Positions 45,512 through 53,957 of a stretch of 64,000 nt of DNA are shown here, in pieces; the first letter of the stretch is position 1; every line of letters begins with the position of its first letter. This DNA comes from Nocardioides sp. Soil805 (lineage in GTDB: Bacteria > Actinomycetota > Actinomycetes > Propionibacteriales > Nocardioidaceae). The stretch spans positions 749,498-813,497 of the forward strand of contig NZ_LMSU01000001.1 of the NCBI RefSeq assembly GCF_001429625.1, written 5' to 3'. The notes beneath the pieces are model-generated. The model ran no database searches, was not told the origin of the DNA, and worked only from the letters and a program-made list of their open reading frames with translations. Position numbers and translations under genes: made by a program.

Positions 45512-47089
45512 GTGACTCCTGCGAAGACCAGCTATGACGTCGTGATCGTCGGGGGCGGCCACAACGGGCTCGTGGCCGCCGCCTACCTCGGCCGGGCGGG
45601 GCTCTCGGTGCTGCTGCTCGAGCGGCTCGACCACACCGGCGGGGCGGCGGTCTCGGTGAGCCCCTTCGCCGGACAACCCGCGAGGCTCTCGCGCTACTCC
45701 TACCTCGTCAGCCTGATGCCCGAGTCGCTCATGGCCGACCTCGACCTCGACGTGTCCCTGGCGTCGCGGACCACCGCGTCGTACACGCCGTGGGTCCGCG
45801 ACGGACGCCACGGCGGCCTGCTCGTCGAGCGGCCCGAGGGCGAGGCGACGCGTGCGTCGTTCGCGGAGCTCACCGGCAGCGACGCGGAGTACGACGCGTG
45901 GCGCGAGTTCTACGCCGACGTCACCGACCTGGCGCACGCCGTCGCGCCGACGCTGACCCGGCCGCTCCCCCACGAGCGGGACCTGCGCGACGCCGTCGAC
46001 CCGGGCATCTGGCGCGACGTGGTGACCAACCCCCTCGGACAGGCCATCGAGGCCCGCTTCGCCGACGACACCGTGCGCGGAGTCGTCGGGACCGACGCCC
46101 TCATCGGGACCTTCGCGTCGCTGCACGACCCGTCCCTCGTCCAGAACCGCTGCTTCCTCTACCACCTGATCGGCAACGGCACCGGCGAGTGGCGGGTGCC
46201 GGTGGGCGGCATGGGCGCGGTCACCGACGCACTGGCCCGCAGCGCCACCGCGGCCGGCGCCGAGATCGTCACCGGTGCGGGGGTCAGCTCCATCCGCACC
46301 GACGGGGACGGCGCCGAGATCACCTGGCACGACGGGATGGGCACCCGCAGCGTCACCGGCCGTCGGGTGCTGTCCGGCGTGGCCCCCTGGGTGCTCAGGA
46401 TCCTGCTCGGTGAGGATGAGGACCCGACCACCAAGCCGGCGGGCGCGCAGCTCAAGATCAACTTCCTCCTCGACCACCTCCCGCAGCTGCGGTCCGGCGC
46501 CGACCCGGCCGTCGCCTTCGCCGGCACCCTGCACCTGGGCGAGGACCACAGCCAGCTCGAGCGCGCGTACGCCGAGGCGGCGGCCGGCCGGGTGCCGACC
46601 ACCATGCCGGGCGAGGTCTACTGCCACTCGCTCACCGATCCCTCGATCCTGGGCGACCTGGCGGGGACCGGCGCCCAGACACTCACCTACTTCGGCCTGC
46701 ACACCCCGGCCGCGCTCTTCGAGGCCGATCCCGAGGGTGCCAAGCGACTCGCCGTCGAGCGGGCCATCGCCTCCCTCGACGAGCACCTGGTGGAGCCGAT
46801 CGAGTCGTGCCTGATGCGCGACCGGGACGGCAACCCGTGCATCGAGGCCAAGATCCCGCAGGACGTCGAGCGCGACCTCGCCATGCCGGGCGGGCACATC
46901 TTCCACGGCGACCTCGACTGGCCGTGGGCGCCGAACCGCTCGCGCCTGGACACCCCCGCCCAGCAGTGGGGCGTCCAGACCGACGACGACGTGGTGATGC
47001 TGTGCGGCTCCGGAGCCCGTCGCGGCGGGGCCGTCTCGGGACTCGGTGGCCACAACGCCGCGCAGGCGGTGCTCGCCGACCTCGGGTGA
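45512..47089 (+). CDS. FAD-dependent oxidoreductase (phytoene desaturase/CrtI-like)
   Basis: A 525-residue flavoprotein. The dinucleotide-binding motif is VVIVGGGHNGLVAAAYLGRAG followed by LLLERLDHTGGAA. The C-terminal FAD motif reads LCGSGARRGGAVSGLGGHNAA. The family includes carotenoid desaturases and the eukaryotic PYROXD2. No other carotenoid gene is near, so a PYROXD2-like role is as likely as carotenoid synthesis. The start is GTG 45512; upstream in-frame codons belong to noncoding DNA. Confidence 0.87.
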   Translation: MTPAKTSYDVVIVGGGHNGLVAAAYLGRAGLSVLLLERLDHTGGAAVSVSPFAGQPARLSRYSYLVSLMPESLMADLDLDVSLASRTTASYTPWVRDGRHGGLLVERPEGEATRASFAELTGSDAEYDAWREFYADVTDLAHAVAPTLTRPLPHERDLRDAVDPGIWRDVVTNPLGQAIEARFADDTVRGVVGTDALIGTFASLHDPSLVQNRCFLYHLIGNGTGEWRVPVGGMGAVTDALARSATAAGAEIVTGAGVSSIRTDGDGAEITWHDGMGTRSVTGRRVLSGVAPWVLRILLGEDEDPTTKPAGAQLKINFLLDHLPQLRSGADPAVAFAGTLHLGEDHSQLERAYAEAAAGRVPTTMPGEVYCHSLTDPSILGDLAGTGAQTLTYFGLHTPAALFEADPEGAKRLAVERAIASLDEHLVEPIESCLMRDRDGNPCIEAKIPQDVERDLAMPGGHIFHGDLDWPWAPNRSRLDTPAQQWGVQTDDDVVMLCGSGARRGGAVSGLGGHNAAQAVLADLG

Positions 47090-47170
47090 GCATCTCGATT
47101 TCATCGCACGCGCGAGCGCGTGTAGTGTTTCTCCTCGTTGCACGACACGTCGCGCAGCACCGCAGGACAA

Positions 47171-47243
<73 letters not shown>

Positions 47244-47249
47244 CAAGAT

Positions 47250-47284
47250 CGAAGGCCAGGACATGTCAGATGTCCTGGCCTTCG
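47250..47284 (+). terminator. Terminator after tRNA-Lys
   Basis: A perfect 15-bp stem (CGAAGGCCAGGACAT and its complement) with a five-base loop, followed by TCGTTCTCC. Confidence 0.85.
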
Positions 47285-47379
47285 TCGTTCTCCGCGGTCT
47301 TCTCACCAGCAGCGCCGCACCGATCGCGGCGCGCGCACGTCCGGGGGCGACGCTGGACCCAGTCTGCAGGTCGACGATC

Positions 47380-47769
47380 ATGGATCCCATGGACGACCAG
47401 CAGGCGCCACAGCCGGCCGAGGGGAAGGTCATCACGCTCTGCGGCTCGACGAAGTTCGAGGCGGAGTTCGCGGAGGTCAACCAGCGGCTCACGATGGAGG
47501 GTTGCATCGTGATCAGCCTCGGGATGTTCCGGCTCCCCGACCTGCCGGACTACGACTGGGCCGCCGACAGCTCGGACCTGAAGGGGCGGCTCGGCGGCGT
47601 GCACCTCCAGAAGATCCGCATGGCTGACGAGGTGTACATCGTGGATCCGGGCGGCTACGTCGGCGAGTCGACCCGACGAGAGATCGCCTACGCGGAGTCG
47701 CTCGGCAAGCCGGTTCGCTACCTGAGTCGCGAGCGCGCGGCTCGAGCGGGAGACGTCCCCCGAGGGTGA
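47380..47769 (+). CDS. Nucleoside 2-deoxyribosyltransferase-like protein
   Basis: About 129 residues. KVITLCGSTKFEAEFAEVN, MADEVYIVDPGGYVGESTRREI and YAESLGKPVRYLS fit the DUF4406 / nucleoside 2-deoxyribosyltransferase-like fold, which binds nucleotides or nucleosides. The Gly-Ser-Thr and Glu-Ser-Thr positions suggest a working N-glycosidase or transferase pocket. The start is either ATG 47380 or 47389; neither has a good ribosome-binding site. The longer frame from 47236 overlaps tRNA-Lys and its terminator and is rejected. Confidence 0.75.
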   Translation: MDPMDDQQAPQPAEGKVITLCGSTKFEAEFAEVNQRLTMEGCIVISLGMFRLPDLPDYDWAADSSDLKGRLGGVHLQKIRMADEVYIVDPGGYVGESTRREIAYAESLGKPVRYLSRERAARAGDVPRG

Positions 47770-47790
47770 GCCCGACCGGGCGGTCCGACG

Positions 47791-48174
47791 TCAGGACAAC
47801 CGTGGGCCCGCGTGACCGGCTAGGCATCTCCAGGTCCTGCTCGAACGGACCCAGACCTGAGTCATCGGCATCCGGAAGGTCTCCGACGCACCTCCTGCCG
47901 TGTCCACGACGTCGTGCACCTCGGCGTACAGGACTGCCGTCTGGTCGACCACCACCACCCGGGGATCAACCAGGGTCTGCGATCGCCACACGGTGTGGCC
48001 TTCGGTGTTCCGGCGGATGTACTCCGAGCGGTCGTACGTGTCGCCCAGGTGCGTGGTCCACCTGAAGTCCTCGTGCAGGAGCTCGGTGAGTCCTTCGGAA
48101 TCGCCGCCGGCGAGAGCCTCTGCTCTCGATCCCGCAGCCGCGATCACCTCGTGCGCAGCGTCCATGTCCTCCAC
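47791..48174 (-). CDS. NTF2-like (DUF4440) protein
   Basis: A 127-residue protein with the cone-shaped NTF2 fold seen in SnoaL and ketosteroid-isomerase families. Evidence: the helical AAGSRAEALAGGDSEGLTELLHEDFRW opening, then EYIRRNTEGHTVWRSQTLVDPRVVVV and FRMPMTQVWVRSSRTWRCL. Whether it is an enzyme or a binding protein is not clear. Start ATG 48174 or 48165. Confidence 0.75.
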   Translation of the reverse strand: MEDMDAAHEVIAAAGSRAEALAGGDSEGLTELLHEDFRWTTHLGDTYDRSEYIRRNTEGHTVWRSQTLVDPRVVVVDQTAVLYAEVHDVVDTAGGASETFRMPMTQVWVRSSRTWRCLAGHAGPRLS

Positions 48175-48211
48175 CGTGCCAGATCACGAGTGGGCGGCAC
48201 ACGGGTCTGGC

Positions 48212-48574
48212 CTAGACGACGGCCGACACCCGCGCGTCGGCGACGACCCGCTCGAGCTCCTCTCGCAGGACCCGCCGCAAGGCATCGGCCATCTCCGGTC
48301 CGATGGAGCCCTTGGCGTCGAGGTACATCTCGATCCCGCGGTCGGTGACCGTCGGGGTCGACACGTAGTTCGGTGTGTACGCGCCGGCGAGGGCGGCCTG
48401 GTTCGCGTCCGCGTGCACATGACCCTCGTCGTCGATGGTCAGCATCCGATCGCCCGCCTTCTCGAGCGCCTCGATGACCCGCGCAGGCTCGGAGTGCCCG
48501 GTGACGACGATGATCTCGTTGGACCCCTCGTGCATCCCGTTGTCCCGGTAGACGTCCTCATCGATGACGATCAC
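48212..48574 (-). CDS. Hypothetical protein, 120 residues
   Basis: An acidic soluble protein with no family I recognise. It opens MIVIDEDVYRDNG, continues with a likely alpha/beta region (NEIIVVTGHSEPARVIEALEK, MLTIDDEGHVHADANQAAL), and ends in a charged helix, ALRRVLREELERVVADARV. The codon pattern fits a real gene. There is about 180 bp of noncoding DNA on its 5' side. Confidence 0.55.
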   Translation of the reverse strand: MIVIDEDVYRDNGMHEGSNEIIVVTGHSEPARVIEALEKAGDRMLTIDDEGHVHADANQAALAGAYTPNYVSTPTVTDRGIEMYLDAKGSIGPEMADALRRVLREELERVVADARVSAVV

Positions 48575-48755
48575 GTTGATTCCCCCGTTCCCGTTCGCTC
48601 CGGCGCGGCACCGGAGCAGCCTGACATCGCCATCATGCCCGGACCGGGGCGCGCGGATCGCGGTATGAGCGGATCACGCAAACGGCACGCCCAACGGTCG
48701 GAACAGCCCGGCTCGGACCCACTCCTGGACCCCTGCGTCGCTCGGGCTCGGACCA

Positions 48756-49253
48756 TCAGCGCCAGACGCCGCGGCGGCCGGCACGAACGTCCGACGCGAT
48801 GTCCTCGTGCTGCTGGTTCAGCAGGTGAGGGAGGCGCTCCAGGTCGTGGAACTGCAGTCCGACCGTCTCATCCCCGTCGATGGCCAGTGCGCCACCTTCG
48901 ATGTGCGCTCGGAAGACCATGGCGATCGTCTGCGCCACATCCCCGTTGGGATACCGGTCCTCGTACCCGGTGTACACGCCCAGGAGGTCGGTGACCGCCA
49001 CGTCGAGTCCCGTCTCCTCCCGCATCTCCCGCACCGCAGCCTGTTCGGCTGACTCGCCCAGCTCGATGGCGCCGCCCGGGAAGCCCCAGACACGTCGTTC
49101 CCGGTCACCCCGCAGCTGGAGCAGCACGCGTCCGCGCTCGTCGGAGACGACGCAGCAGGCGAAGTTCAGGAAGATCCGGTCATGGCCGACACGGTCGCGG
49201 ATCCAGCGGATGTAGTCGGGCAACGCAGAACCCTTCGACTCAGGAGGCTGCAT
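48756..49253 (-). CDS. Nudix hydrolase
   Basis: A 165-residue Nudix enzyme. The Nudix box is complete: GAIELGESAEQAAVREMREE followed by TG. An N-terminal YIRWIRDRVGHDRIFLNFA extension resembles the NUDIX proteins that act on nucleoside diphosphates or capped substrates. The exact substrate is unknown. Confidence 0.9.
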   Translation of the reverse strand: MQPPESKGSALPDYIRWIRDRVGHDRIFLNFACCVVSDERGRVLLQLRGDRERRVWGFPGGAIELGESAEQAAVREMREETGLDVAVTDLLGVYTGYEDRYPNGDVAQTIAMVFRAHIEGGALAIDGDETVGLQFHDLERLPHLLNQQHEDIASDVRAGRRGVWR

Positions 49254-49379
49254 GGACGCTGGGCAGAGTGGGCTCGTCGGTCAATGGAACCCTAGAGGGC
49301 GCCCGGCGGCAGGTCCTATGCTGGCCCGCGGCAGGTGTGTCGGAGGACCGCCACGCCTCGGAGGAGGGCTGGACCCGTG

Positions 49380-49913
49380 GTGAACGACGAGGACGCCGGC
49401 GCGCACGACGTGACCACCGCCCGCCCGGGCGGCCGGGCCGATCCGCTGGGACTCATCAGCGGCGGCGAGGGCCTCCTCACCGGCACCGTGGTCTGCGCGG
49501 CCGCCATCGCGTACAGCGCCGGACACGTGTCGTCGACCGCGCGGCTGTGCATCGCCATCTTCGGCACCGTGCTCGTCTACTGGCTGGCCCACCTGCACGC
49601 GCGCACCCTCGCCTTCTCGGTGACGCACGGACACCATCCCCTGGTGTCCCTGCGCCTGGCCGTGCAGGAGACGTGGCTGCTCGCGGGCGCCTCGATCCTG
49701 CCGATCCTCATCCTGCTGGTCGCCGACGCCGCCGGGGCGACCCTGCGCACGGCGGCGTGGACGGCCCTGATCGCCACCATCGGCCTGCTCACCGCCTACA
49801 GCTACCTGGCGGGCGTACGCAGCGGTCTCGGCCCCTGGGGTCGGGTGGCGAGTGCCGCGGTCGGCGCGGGCCTCGGCGTCCTGGTCGCCCTGCTGAAGGT
49901 CGCCCTGCACTGA
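49380..49913 (+). CDS. Integral membrane protein of unknown function
   Basis: About 177 residues with four or five hydrophobic helices (GTVVCAAAIAYSAG, LCIAIFGTVLVYWLAHLHA, LAGASILPILILLVADAAG, and the final GAGLGVLVALLKVAL). A HARTLAFSVTHGHHPLVS loop carries clustered histidines. The start is one of two adjacent GTG codons after GGAGGAGGG. Confidence 0.72.
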   Translation: MNDEDAGAHDVTTARPGGRADPLGLISGGEGLLTGTVVCAAAIAYSAGHVSSTARLCIAIFGTVLVYWLAHLHARTLAFSVTHGHHPLVSLRLAVQETWLLAGASILPILILLVADAAGATLRTAAWTALIATIGLLTAYSYLAGVRSGLGPWGRVASAAVGAGLGVLVALLKVALH

Positions 49914-50038
49914 GGCACGCTCCTCATATTTGGGGATGATCTGCGCGGGCCCGGACGGGGCGGCCGCGCGCCGCCCTACCGTCGTGTCGCACCCGGGGGG
50001 CGTGGGTGCCCCTCACCCCACTGACCGAGGAGCGCACG

Positions 50039-50233
50039 ATGGGTATCACCGTCCACCTGCCGAGCACCGACGCGACGACGCACCCCAGCATCACCCACGA
50101 GCGCGGCAAGTCCCTGTTCATCCGCGAGGGGTTCCTCTACGTCCAGGAGGACATGTACGCCGACGAGGCGGCCCACACCGTGGCGGCGTACGCCCCCGGC
50201 ATGTGGGTGCGTGCCTGCCGCGACGAGACCTGA
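50039..50233 (+). CDS. Small hypothetical protein, 64 residues
   Basis: ATG 50039 with GAGGAG upstream gives MGITVHLPSTDATTHP. The body, SLFIREGFLYVQEDMYADEA and APGMWVRACRDET, looks like a small soluble beta domain. I do not recognise the family. It is convergent with the PPOX gene, with seven bases between stops. Confidence 0.55.
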   Translation: MGITVHLPSTDATTHPSITHERGKSLFIREGFLYVQEDMYADEAAHTVAAYAPGMWVRACRDET

Positions 50234-50240
50234 GGGTCGA

Positions 50241-50753
50241 TCAGGCCGACGGGCCGGTGACCGAGGCGGCCGTCGAGCCGCCGAGCTCCATGGCCGGCAG
50301 GCCGAGCTTGCGGTGGTCCCAGGAGCGGGTCCGCTCGATGTCGAGGCGTACGACGACCCGGTTGTGCATCATCACGTCGAGGAACGGCCTCAGGTCCTCG
50401 GTGTAGGGCCCCTGGTAGCGCTCGAAGACCTCGAGGCACACCCGCTCGAGCAGCGCTGCGTCGTCGACCACCACGCCCTCGCCCTCGAGGGAGACGCCAC
50501 GCAGCTGGTCGTAGGTGTGCCCGGCCTCGACGAGGAAGCTCATCCGCGGGTCGCGGCGCAGGTTGACGACCTTCTGCGACTTCGGCTTGGTCTCCAGCCA
50601 GACGTGGCCGTCGAACCACGCGTACCACATGCCGACCAGGTGGATCTGGCCCCGCGGTCCGAGGGTCCCGACGGTGGCGTTGCGCTGCTCCGCCAGGAAG
50701 TCGTCCACCTCCGCGTCGGACATCACGACGGTGCCGCGCTGGTTGGCACTCAC
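50241..50753 (-). CDS. PPOX-class (F420- or FMN-dependent) oxidoreductase
   Basis: A 170-residue split-barrel flavoprotein of the pyridoxamine-phosphate-oxidase-like group. Motifs: DFLAEQRNATVGTLGPRGQ, HLVGMWYAWFDG and ETKPKSQKVVNLRRDPRMSFLVEAG. In actinobacteria many of these use F420. Its GTG start overlaps the stop of the GroES-like gene by four bases, placing it at the end of the nickel/cobalt operon. Confidence 0.85.
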   Translation of the reverse strand: MSANQRGTVVMSDAEVDDFLAEQRNATVGTLGPRGQIHLVGMWYAWFDGHVWLETKPKSQKVVNLRRDPRMSFLVEAGHTYDQLRGVSLEGEGVVVDDAALLERVCLEVFERYQGPYTEDLRPFLDVMMHNRVVVRLDIERTRSWDHRKLGLPAMELGGSTAASVTGPSA

Positions 50754-51073
50754 AGGTAGAGGCCCGTCGAGCCGCCGTCGAGGCGCTCCGCTGCGACGGC
50801 GTGCACGTCGCGCTCGCGCATGACGACGTACACCTCGCCATGGACCTCGACCTCGGCCTTGTCCTCGGGGTCGAAGAGCACCCGGTCGCCGACCTCGACG
50901 GCCCGGGCGTGCGGGCCGGTGGCGATCACGCGCGACCAGGCCAGGCGCCGGGCTCCCATCGCCGCGGTCGCCGGGATGACGATGCCGCCCGACGAGCGGC
51001 GCTCCCCGGACTCGTGGTCGACCTCGACCATGATCCGGTCGTGGAGCATCTTGATCGGCGCGCGATCACTCAT
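50750..51073 (-). CDS. GroES-like co-chaperonin paralogue
   Basis: A 107-residue Cpn10-like protein: MLHDRIMVEV, RRSSGGIVIPATA, ATGPHARAVEVGDRVLFDPE and GEVYVVMRERDVHAV. The GIVIP motif is the mobile loop that touches GroEL. No GroEL gene is nearby. It is joined to the PPOX gene by overlap and lies ten bases after DUF3618, downstream of the nickel/cobalt importer. Confidence 0.83.
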   Translation of the reverse strand: MSDRAPIKMLHDRIMVEVDHESGERRSSGGIVIPATAAMGARRLAWSRVIATGPHARAVEVGDRVLFDPEDKAEVEVHGEVYVVMRERDVHAVAAERLDGGSTGLYL

Positions 51074-51083
51074 GGCGTGTCGG

Positions 51084-51332
51084 TCAGCGGACGATCTTGC
51101 GGATGACCGTGAGGAGCACGAGGGCGCCCACGACGCCGCCGGCGACCTTGAGGATGTTGTCGGTGCGCGGCTCGCCGGTCTCGAGATCGACGAAGTGGGC
51201 CTTGATCGAGGTCACCTCGCGCCCGACGATCGTCTTGGGGTTGGTGCGGTAGGCGAGCTGGTCGATCGTCTGAGCGAGACGCTGCCGCGTCTCCTCGATC
51301 TCCCGCTCGAGCGAGCTCAGTTCGTTGGTCAC
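51084..51332 (-). CDS. DUF3618 protein
   Basis: An 82-residue protein. The N-terminal coiled coil SSLEREIEETRQRLAQTIDQLAYR is the DUF3618 signature, and one C-terminal transmembrane helix follows (about residues 63-78). Function is unknown. Its start overlaps the stop of the transporter ATPase gene by four bases. Confidence 0.82.
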   Translation of the reverse strand: MTNELSSLEREIEETRQRLAQTIDQLAYRTNPKTIVGREVTSIKAHFVDLETGEPRTDNILKVAGGVVGALVLLTVIRKIVR

Positions 51333-52084
51333 GCGGGAAGGTTACCAACCGCGCGCGGGTCGAAGCCCCACGGCAGCTCGAGGCGGTGGGACCGCATCAG
51401 CGCGTCGTCGGTGAGCACGTCGAGGGTGCGGCCGTCGGCCACCACGACACCATCGCTCAGCACCACCGAGCGGGGGCACAGCTCCAGGGCGTAGGGCAGG
51501 TCGTGGGTCACCATCAGCACGGTGACGTCGAGGCTCCGCAGGATGTCGGCGAGCTCACGGCGCGACGCGGGGTCGAGGTTGGACGACGGCTCGTCGAGCA
51601 CGAGGATCTCGGGCTCCATGGCCAGGACGGTGGCCACCGCCACCCGGCGGCGCTGCCCGAAGGAGAGGTGGTGCGGCGGGCGGTCCACGAAGTCGGCCAT
51701 CCCGACCCGGTCCAGGGCGTCCATCACCCGGGCGTCGAGGGCCGCACCCTTGACACCGAGGTTGGCGGGACCGAAGGCCACGTCCTGGCGCACCGAGCCG
51801 AGGAACAGCTGGTCGTCGGGGTCCTGGAACACGATGCCCACGCGGCGGCGGATCTCGCCCAGGTGCTGCTTGCCCACGGGCAGGCCGCTGACCGTGACGC
51901 TGCCGGCCCCGGCCGCCAGGATGCCGTTGAGGTGGAGGACCAGTGTGGTCTTGCCCGCGCCGTTGGGCCCGAGCAGGGCGACCCGCTCCCCCTCGTGCAC
52001 GTGCAGGTCGACGCCGAAGAGGGCCTGGTGACCGTCGGGGTAGGCGTAGGCCAGCCCGCGGACGTCGAGCACCGGCGTGCTCAT
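51329..52084 (-). CDS. cbiO: Nickel/cobalt ECF transporter ATPase (CbiO/NikO)
   Basis: A 251-residue ABC ATPase of the energy-coupling-factor type. Walker A is [10 protein letters not shown], the Q-loop VFQDPDDQLF is typical of CbiO, the signature is LSFGQRRRVAVATVLA, and Walker B is ILVLDEPSSNLDP. ATG 52084 overlaps the cbiQ stop by four bases. The upstream Nur-like site points to nickel rather than cobalt. Confidence 0.92.
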   Translation of the reverse strand: MSTPVLDVRGLAYAYPDGHQALFGVDLHVHEGERVALLGPNGAGKTTLVLHLNGILAAGAGSVTVSGLPVGKQHLGEIRRRVGIVFQDPDDQLFLGSVRQDVAFGPANLGVKGAALDARVMDALDRVGMADFVDRPPHHLSFGQRRRVAVATVLAMEPEILVLDEPSSNLDPASRRELADILRSLDVTVLMVTHDLPYALELCPRSVVLSDGVVVADGRTLDVLTDDALMRSHRLELPWGFDPRAVGNLPA

Positions 52085-52761
52085 GCCGCGTCCTGGGCGG
52101 GCAGGCGACCGTCGTACCCCCGCGACAGCATCGCCAGGTGCACCCGCTCCCCGCGCTCGTAGGAGCGGATGAACAGCGCGCCCATGGCACGCGCCAGGGT
52201 CGGCCACTGCCGAGGCGAGCGGGGATCGCAGCCACGCGAGCGCATGGCCACCATCATCCGGCCGAGCTCGGCGGTGACGACGTCGAGATAACGGATCATG
52301 AAGCCCATGATCTGCACGATGAGGTCGGGCATCCGCAGCCGCTGGAGCCCTCGCAGCACCTCCTGCGGCTCGGTGGTCGAGGCCAGGGTCAGCGACGCCA
52401 GCACACCGATCGTGCCCTTGACCAGCAGGGCCAGGCCGGCGTGCAGGCCCGGCTCGGAGACGGTGAGGCCGAGGACCTCGGTGCGCGGGCCGTGGGCCAG
52501 GAAGGGCATCAGCAGCGCGAAGACCGCGAAGGGCACCTCGATGACCATGCGCGGCGCCAGGTAGGTCACCGGCACCCGCGACAGGGCGACGACCCCCAGG
52601 AGCAGGAGGGCTTCGACGGCGTACGCGGCGTACCAGTCGGACGGCGTCGCCACGACCACCAGCATGAAGCCGAGGAGCGCCACGAGCTTGAGGTGCGCCG
52701 GAGCCCGGTGGACCGGGCTGTGGCCGTGGAAGTGGAGACGGTGTCCGTGCCCGGCGCCCAT
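52081..52761 (-). CDS. cbiQ: Nickel/cobalt ECF transporter T component (CbiQ/NikQ)
   Basis: A 226-residue membrane protein with about five helices and the coupling motifs MRSRGCDPRS and MLSRGYDGRL that contact the ATPase. The N-terminus is rich in histidine (MGAGHGHRLHFHGHSPVH), suggesting metal binding. It overlaps cbiN by one base and cbiO by four. Confidence 0.9.
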   Translation of the reverse strand: MGAGHGHRLHFHGHSPVHRAPAHLKLVALLGFMLVVVATPSDWYAAYAVEALLLLGVVALSRVPVTYLAPRMVIEVPFAVFALLMPFLAHGPRTEVLGLTVSEPGLHAGLALLVKGTIGVLASLTLASTTEPQEVLRGLQRLRMPDLIVQIMGFMIRYLDVVTAELGRMMVAMRSRGCDPRSPRQWPTLARAMGALFIRSYERGERVHLAMLSRGYDGRLPAQDAA

Positions 52762-53126
52762 CAGGACCGGCCGTCCGCGTGGTCCTCGGCGTCCGTGTGG
52801 TCCTCAGAGTCTGCGTGGTCCTCGGCGTCCTGCGGGTGGCCGCGGCGCCGCAGCGTCCAGAAGAGGCCGGTCGAGAGCAGCAGCATCACCACGACGCCGG
52901 CGGCGCCGGCGAGGCCGCCGCTGAGCCGGGCGTCGTCGACACCGTCCGTGGAGTAGCCGGCCAAGGGGCTGTCGGAGGCCGCGGAGTCCTCGGCGGAGTC
53001 GAGGAAGCCGGTCTGCTCGGCGACGTACTCGAGGCCGTCGGGGTGGGAGCTGGCGTAGTAGCTGGCGACGCCGGCGACCAGCAGGCAGACCAGCAGGCCC
53101 AGGGCGAGGAAGGTGCGCTGCTTCAT
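52761..53126 (-). CDS. PDGLE-domain (CbiN-like) transporter subunit
   Basis: A 121-residue protein with two transmembrane helices and the PDGLE motif (SHPDGLEYVAEQTGF) after the first. The C-terminal cytoplasmic tail repeats EDHAD/EDHTD units, rich in His and Asp, which could hold metal ions. It stands where cbiN or nikN normally lies. Confidence 0.87.
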   Translation of the reverse strand: MKQRTFLALGLLVCLLVAGVASYYASSHPDGLEYVAEQTGFLDSAEDSAASDSPLAGYSTDGVDDARLSGGLAGAAGVVVMLLLSTGLFWTLRRRGHPQDAEDHADSEDHTDAEDHADGRS

Positions 53127-53809
53127 CGGGCGGGACTCCTGATCTCGAGCTCGCGCTTCTCCAGCGCCGGCAACGCGCCCCGGACCAGGTCCGGGCGGGT
53201 GGCGACGACGCTGGCCACGACGAGCCCCGTCACGATCGCCTCGCCGATGCCGATGACCACGTGCCACGTGACCATCGCGGCCAGGACCTTGCCGGGGTCG
53301 ACCGGGGCGATGCCCCCGACGGCGAAGAGGAGCGCGAACACGGTGGCGGCGGCGGGGACGCTCACCAGGGCCCCGATGGCGGCGGCCGGGACGACCATGC
53401 TGGTACGCCGCGGCAGCAGCCGGCGGGCCAGGACGAACACGCCCCACCCGACCCAGACGCCGACGAGGGCCATCAGGGTGACGTTGGTGCCCAGCGCGGT
53501 GATGCCACCGTCGGCCATCAGCAGGGCCTGGACCAGCAGCACCACACTGATGCAGAGCACGGCGGACCACGGTCCGACCAGGACCGCGGCCAGCGCCCCG
53601 CCGAGCAGGTGACCGCTGGTGCCGGCGCCCACGGGGAAGTTGATCATCTGGGCGGCGAAGACGAAGGTCGCCACGAGACCGGCCATCGGCGCGGTGCGGT
53701 CGTCGAGCTCGCGCCGAGCACCACGCAGGGCCAGGCCGACGCCGGCGACGGCCACGGCGCCCGTGGCGATCGACGTGGGCGCGTCGAGGAAACCGTCGGG
53801 GACGTGCAC
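53123..53809 (-). CDS. cbiM: Nickel/cobalt ECF transporter S component (CbiM/NikM)
   Basis: A 228-residue membrane protein. The mature N-terminus VHVPDGFLD holds the His at the position that, with the amino terminus, binds the metal in NikM and CbiM. GAGTSGHLLGGALAA is the family signature, and about seven helices are seen. GTG 53809 follows GAGGAGG, so the protein begins directly at the metal site. It is the first gene of a seven-gene run. Confidence 0.92.
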   Translation of the reverse strand: MHVPDGFLDAPTSIATGAVAVAGVGLALRGARRELDDRTAPMAGLVATFVFAAQMINFPVGAGTSGHLLGGALAAVLVGPWSAVLCISVVLLVQALLMADGGITALGTNVTLMALVGVWVGWGVFVLARRLLPRRTSMVVPAAAIGALVSVPAAATVFALLFAVGGIAPVDPGKVLAAMVTWHVVIGIGEAIVTGLVVASVVATRPDLVRGALPALEKRELEIRSPAR

Positions 53810-53888
53810 GGAGGCCTCCTCGGGCGGTGGGTAGATTGCGGGTGGGCGGGGCTCCCCCGAACGCCCGCCCACCTCGTCCACCACCTTA

Positions 53889-53905
53889 TTGCATCTTGTT
53901 TGCAA
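53889..53905. promoter_or_regulatory. Putative Nur box between cbiM and bcp
   Basis: TTGCATCTTGTTTGCAA fits the Nur layout tGCaa-N5-ttGCAA (two TGCA-type half sites five bases apart). It stands 80 bases before cbiM and could be bound by a Fur-family nickel sensor. It may also affect the divergent bcp gene. Confidence 0.6.
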
Positions 53906-53957
53906 CAACCACCCGCCCCCAGCACAGGCCCGAGCGGCCACCCTCCAGGAGACCTCG

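Noticed and set aside
48571..48756. Minus-strand frame of 61 codons between two small genes
   Set aside because: No ribosome-binding site, no pattern, and it ends exactly in neighbouring genes; more likely spacer.
52762..52840. Repeated GTGGTCCTCGGCGTC-like DNA
   Set aside because: It encodes the EDHAD tail of the CbiN-like protein, so it is a protein repeat and not an intergenic element.
53810..53957. Cobalamin riboswitch upstream of cbiM
   Set aside because: The spacer is only about 148 bp and has no B12-box sequence; the Nur-like palindrome explains the control better.
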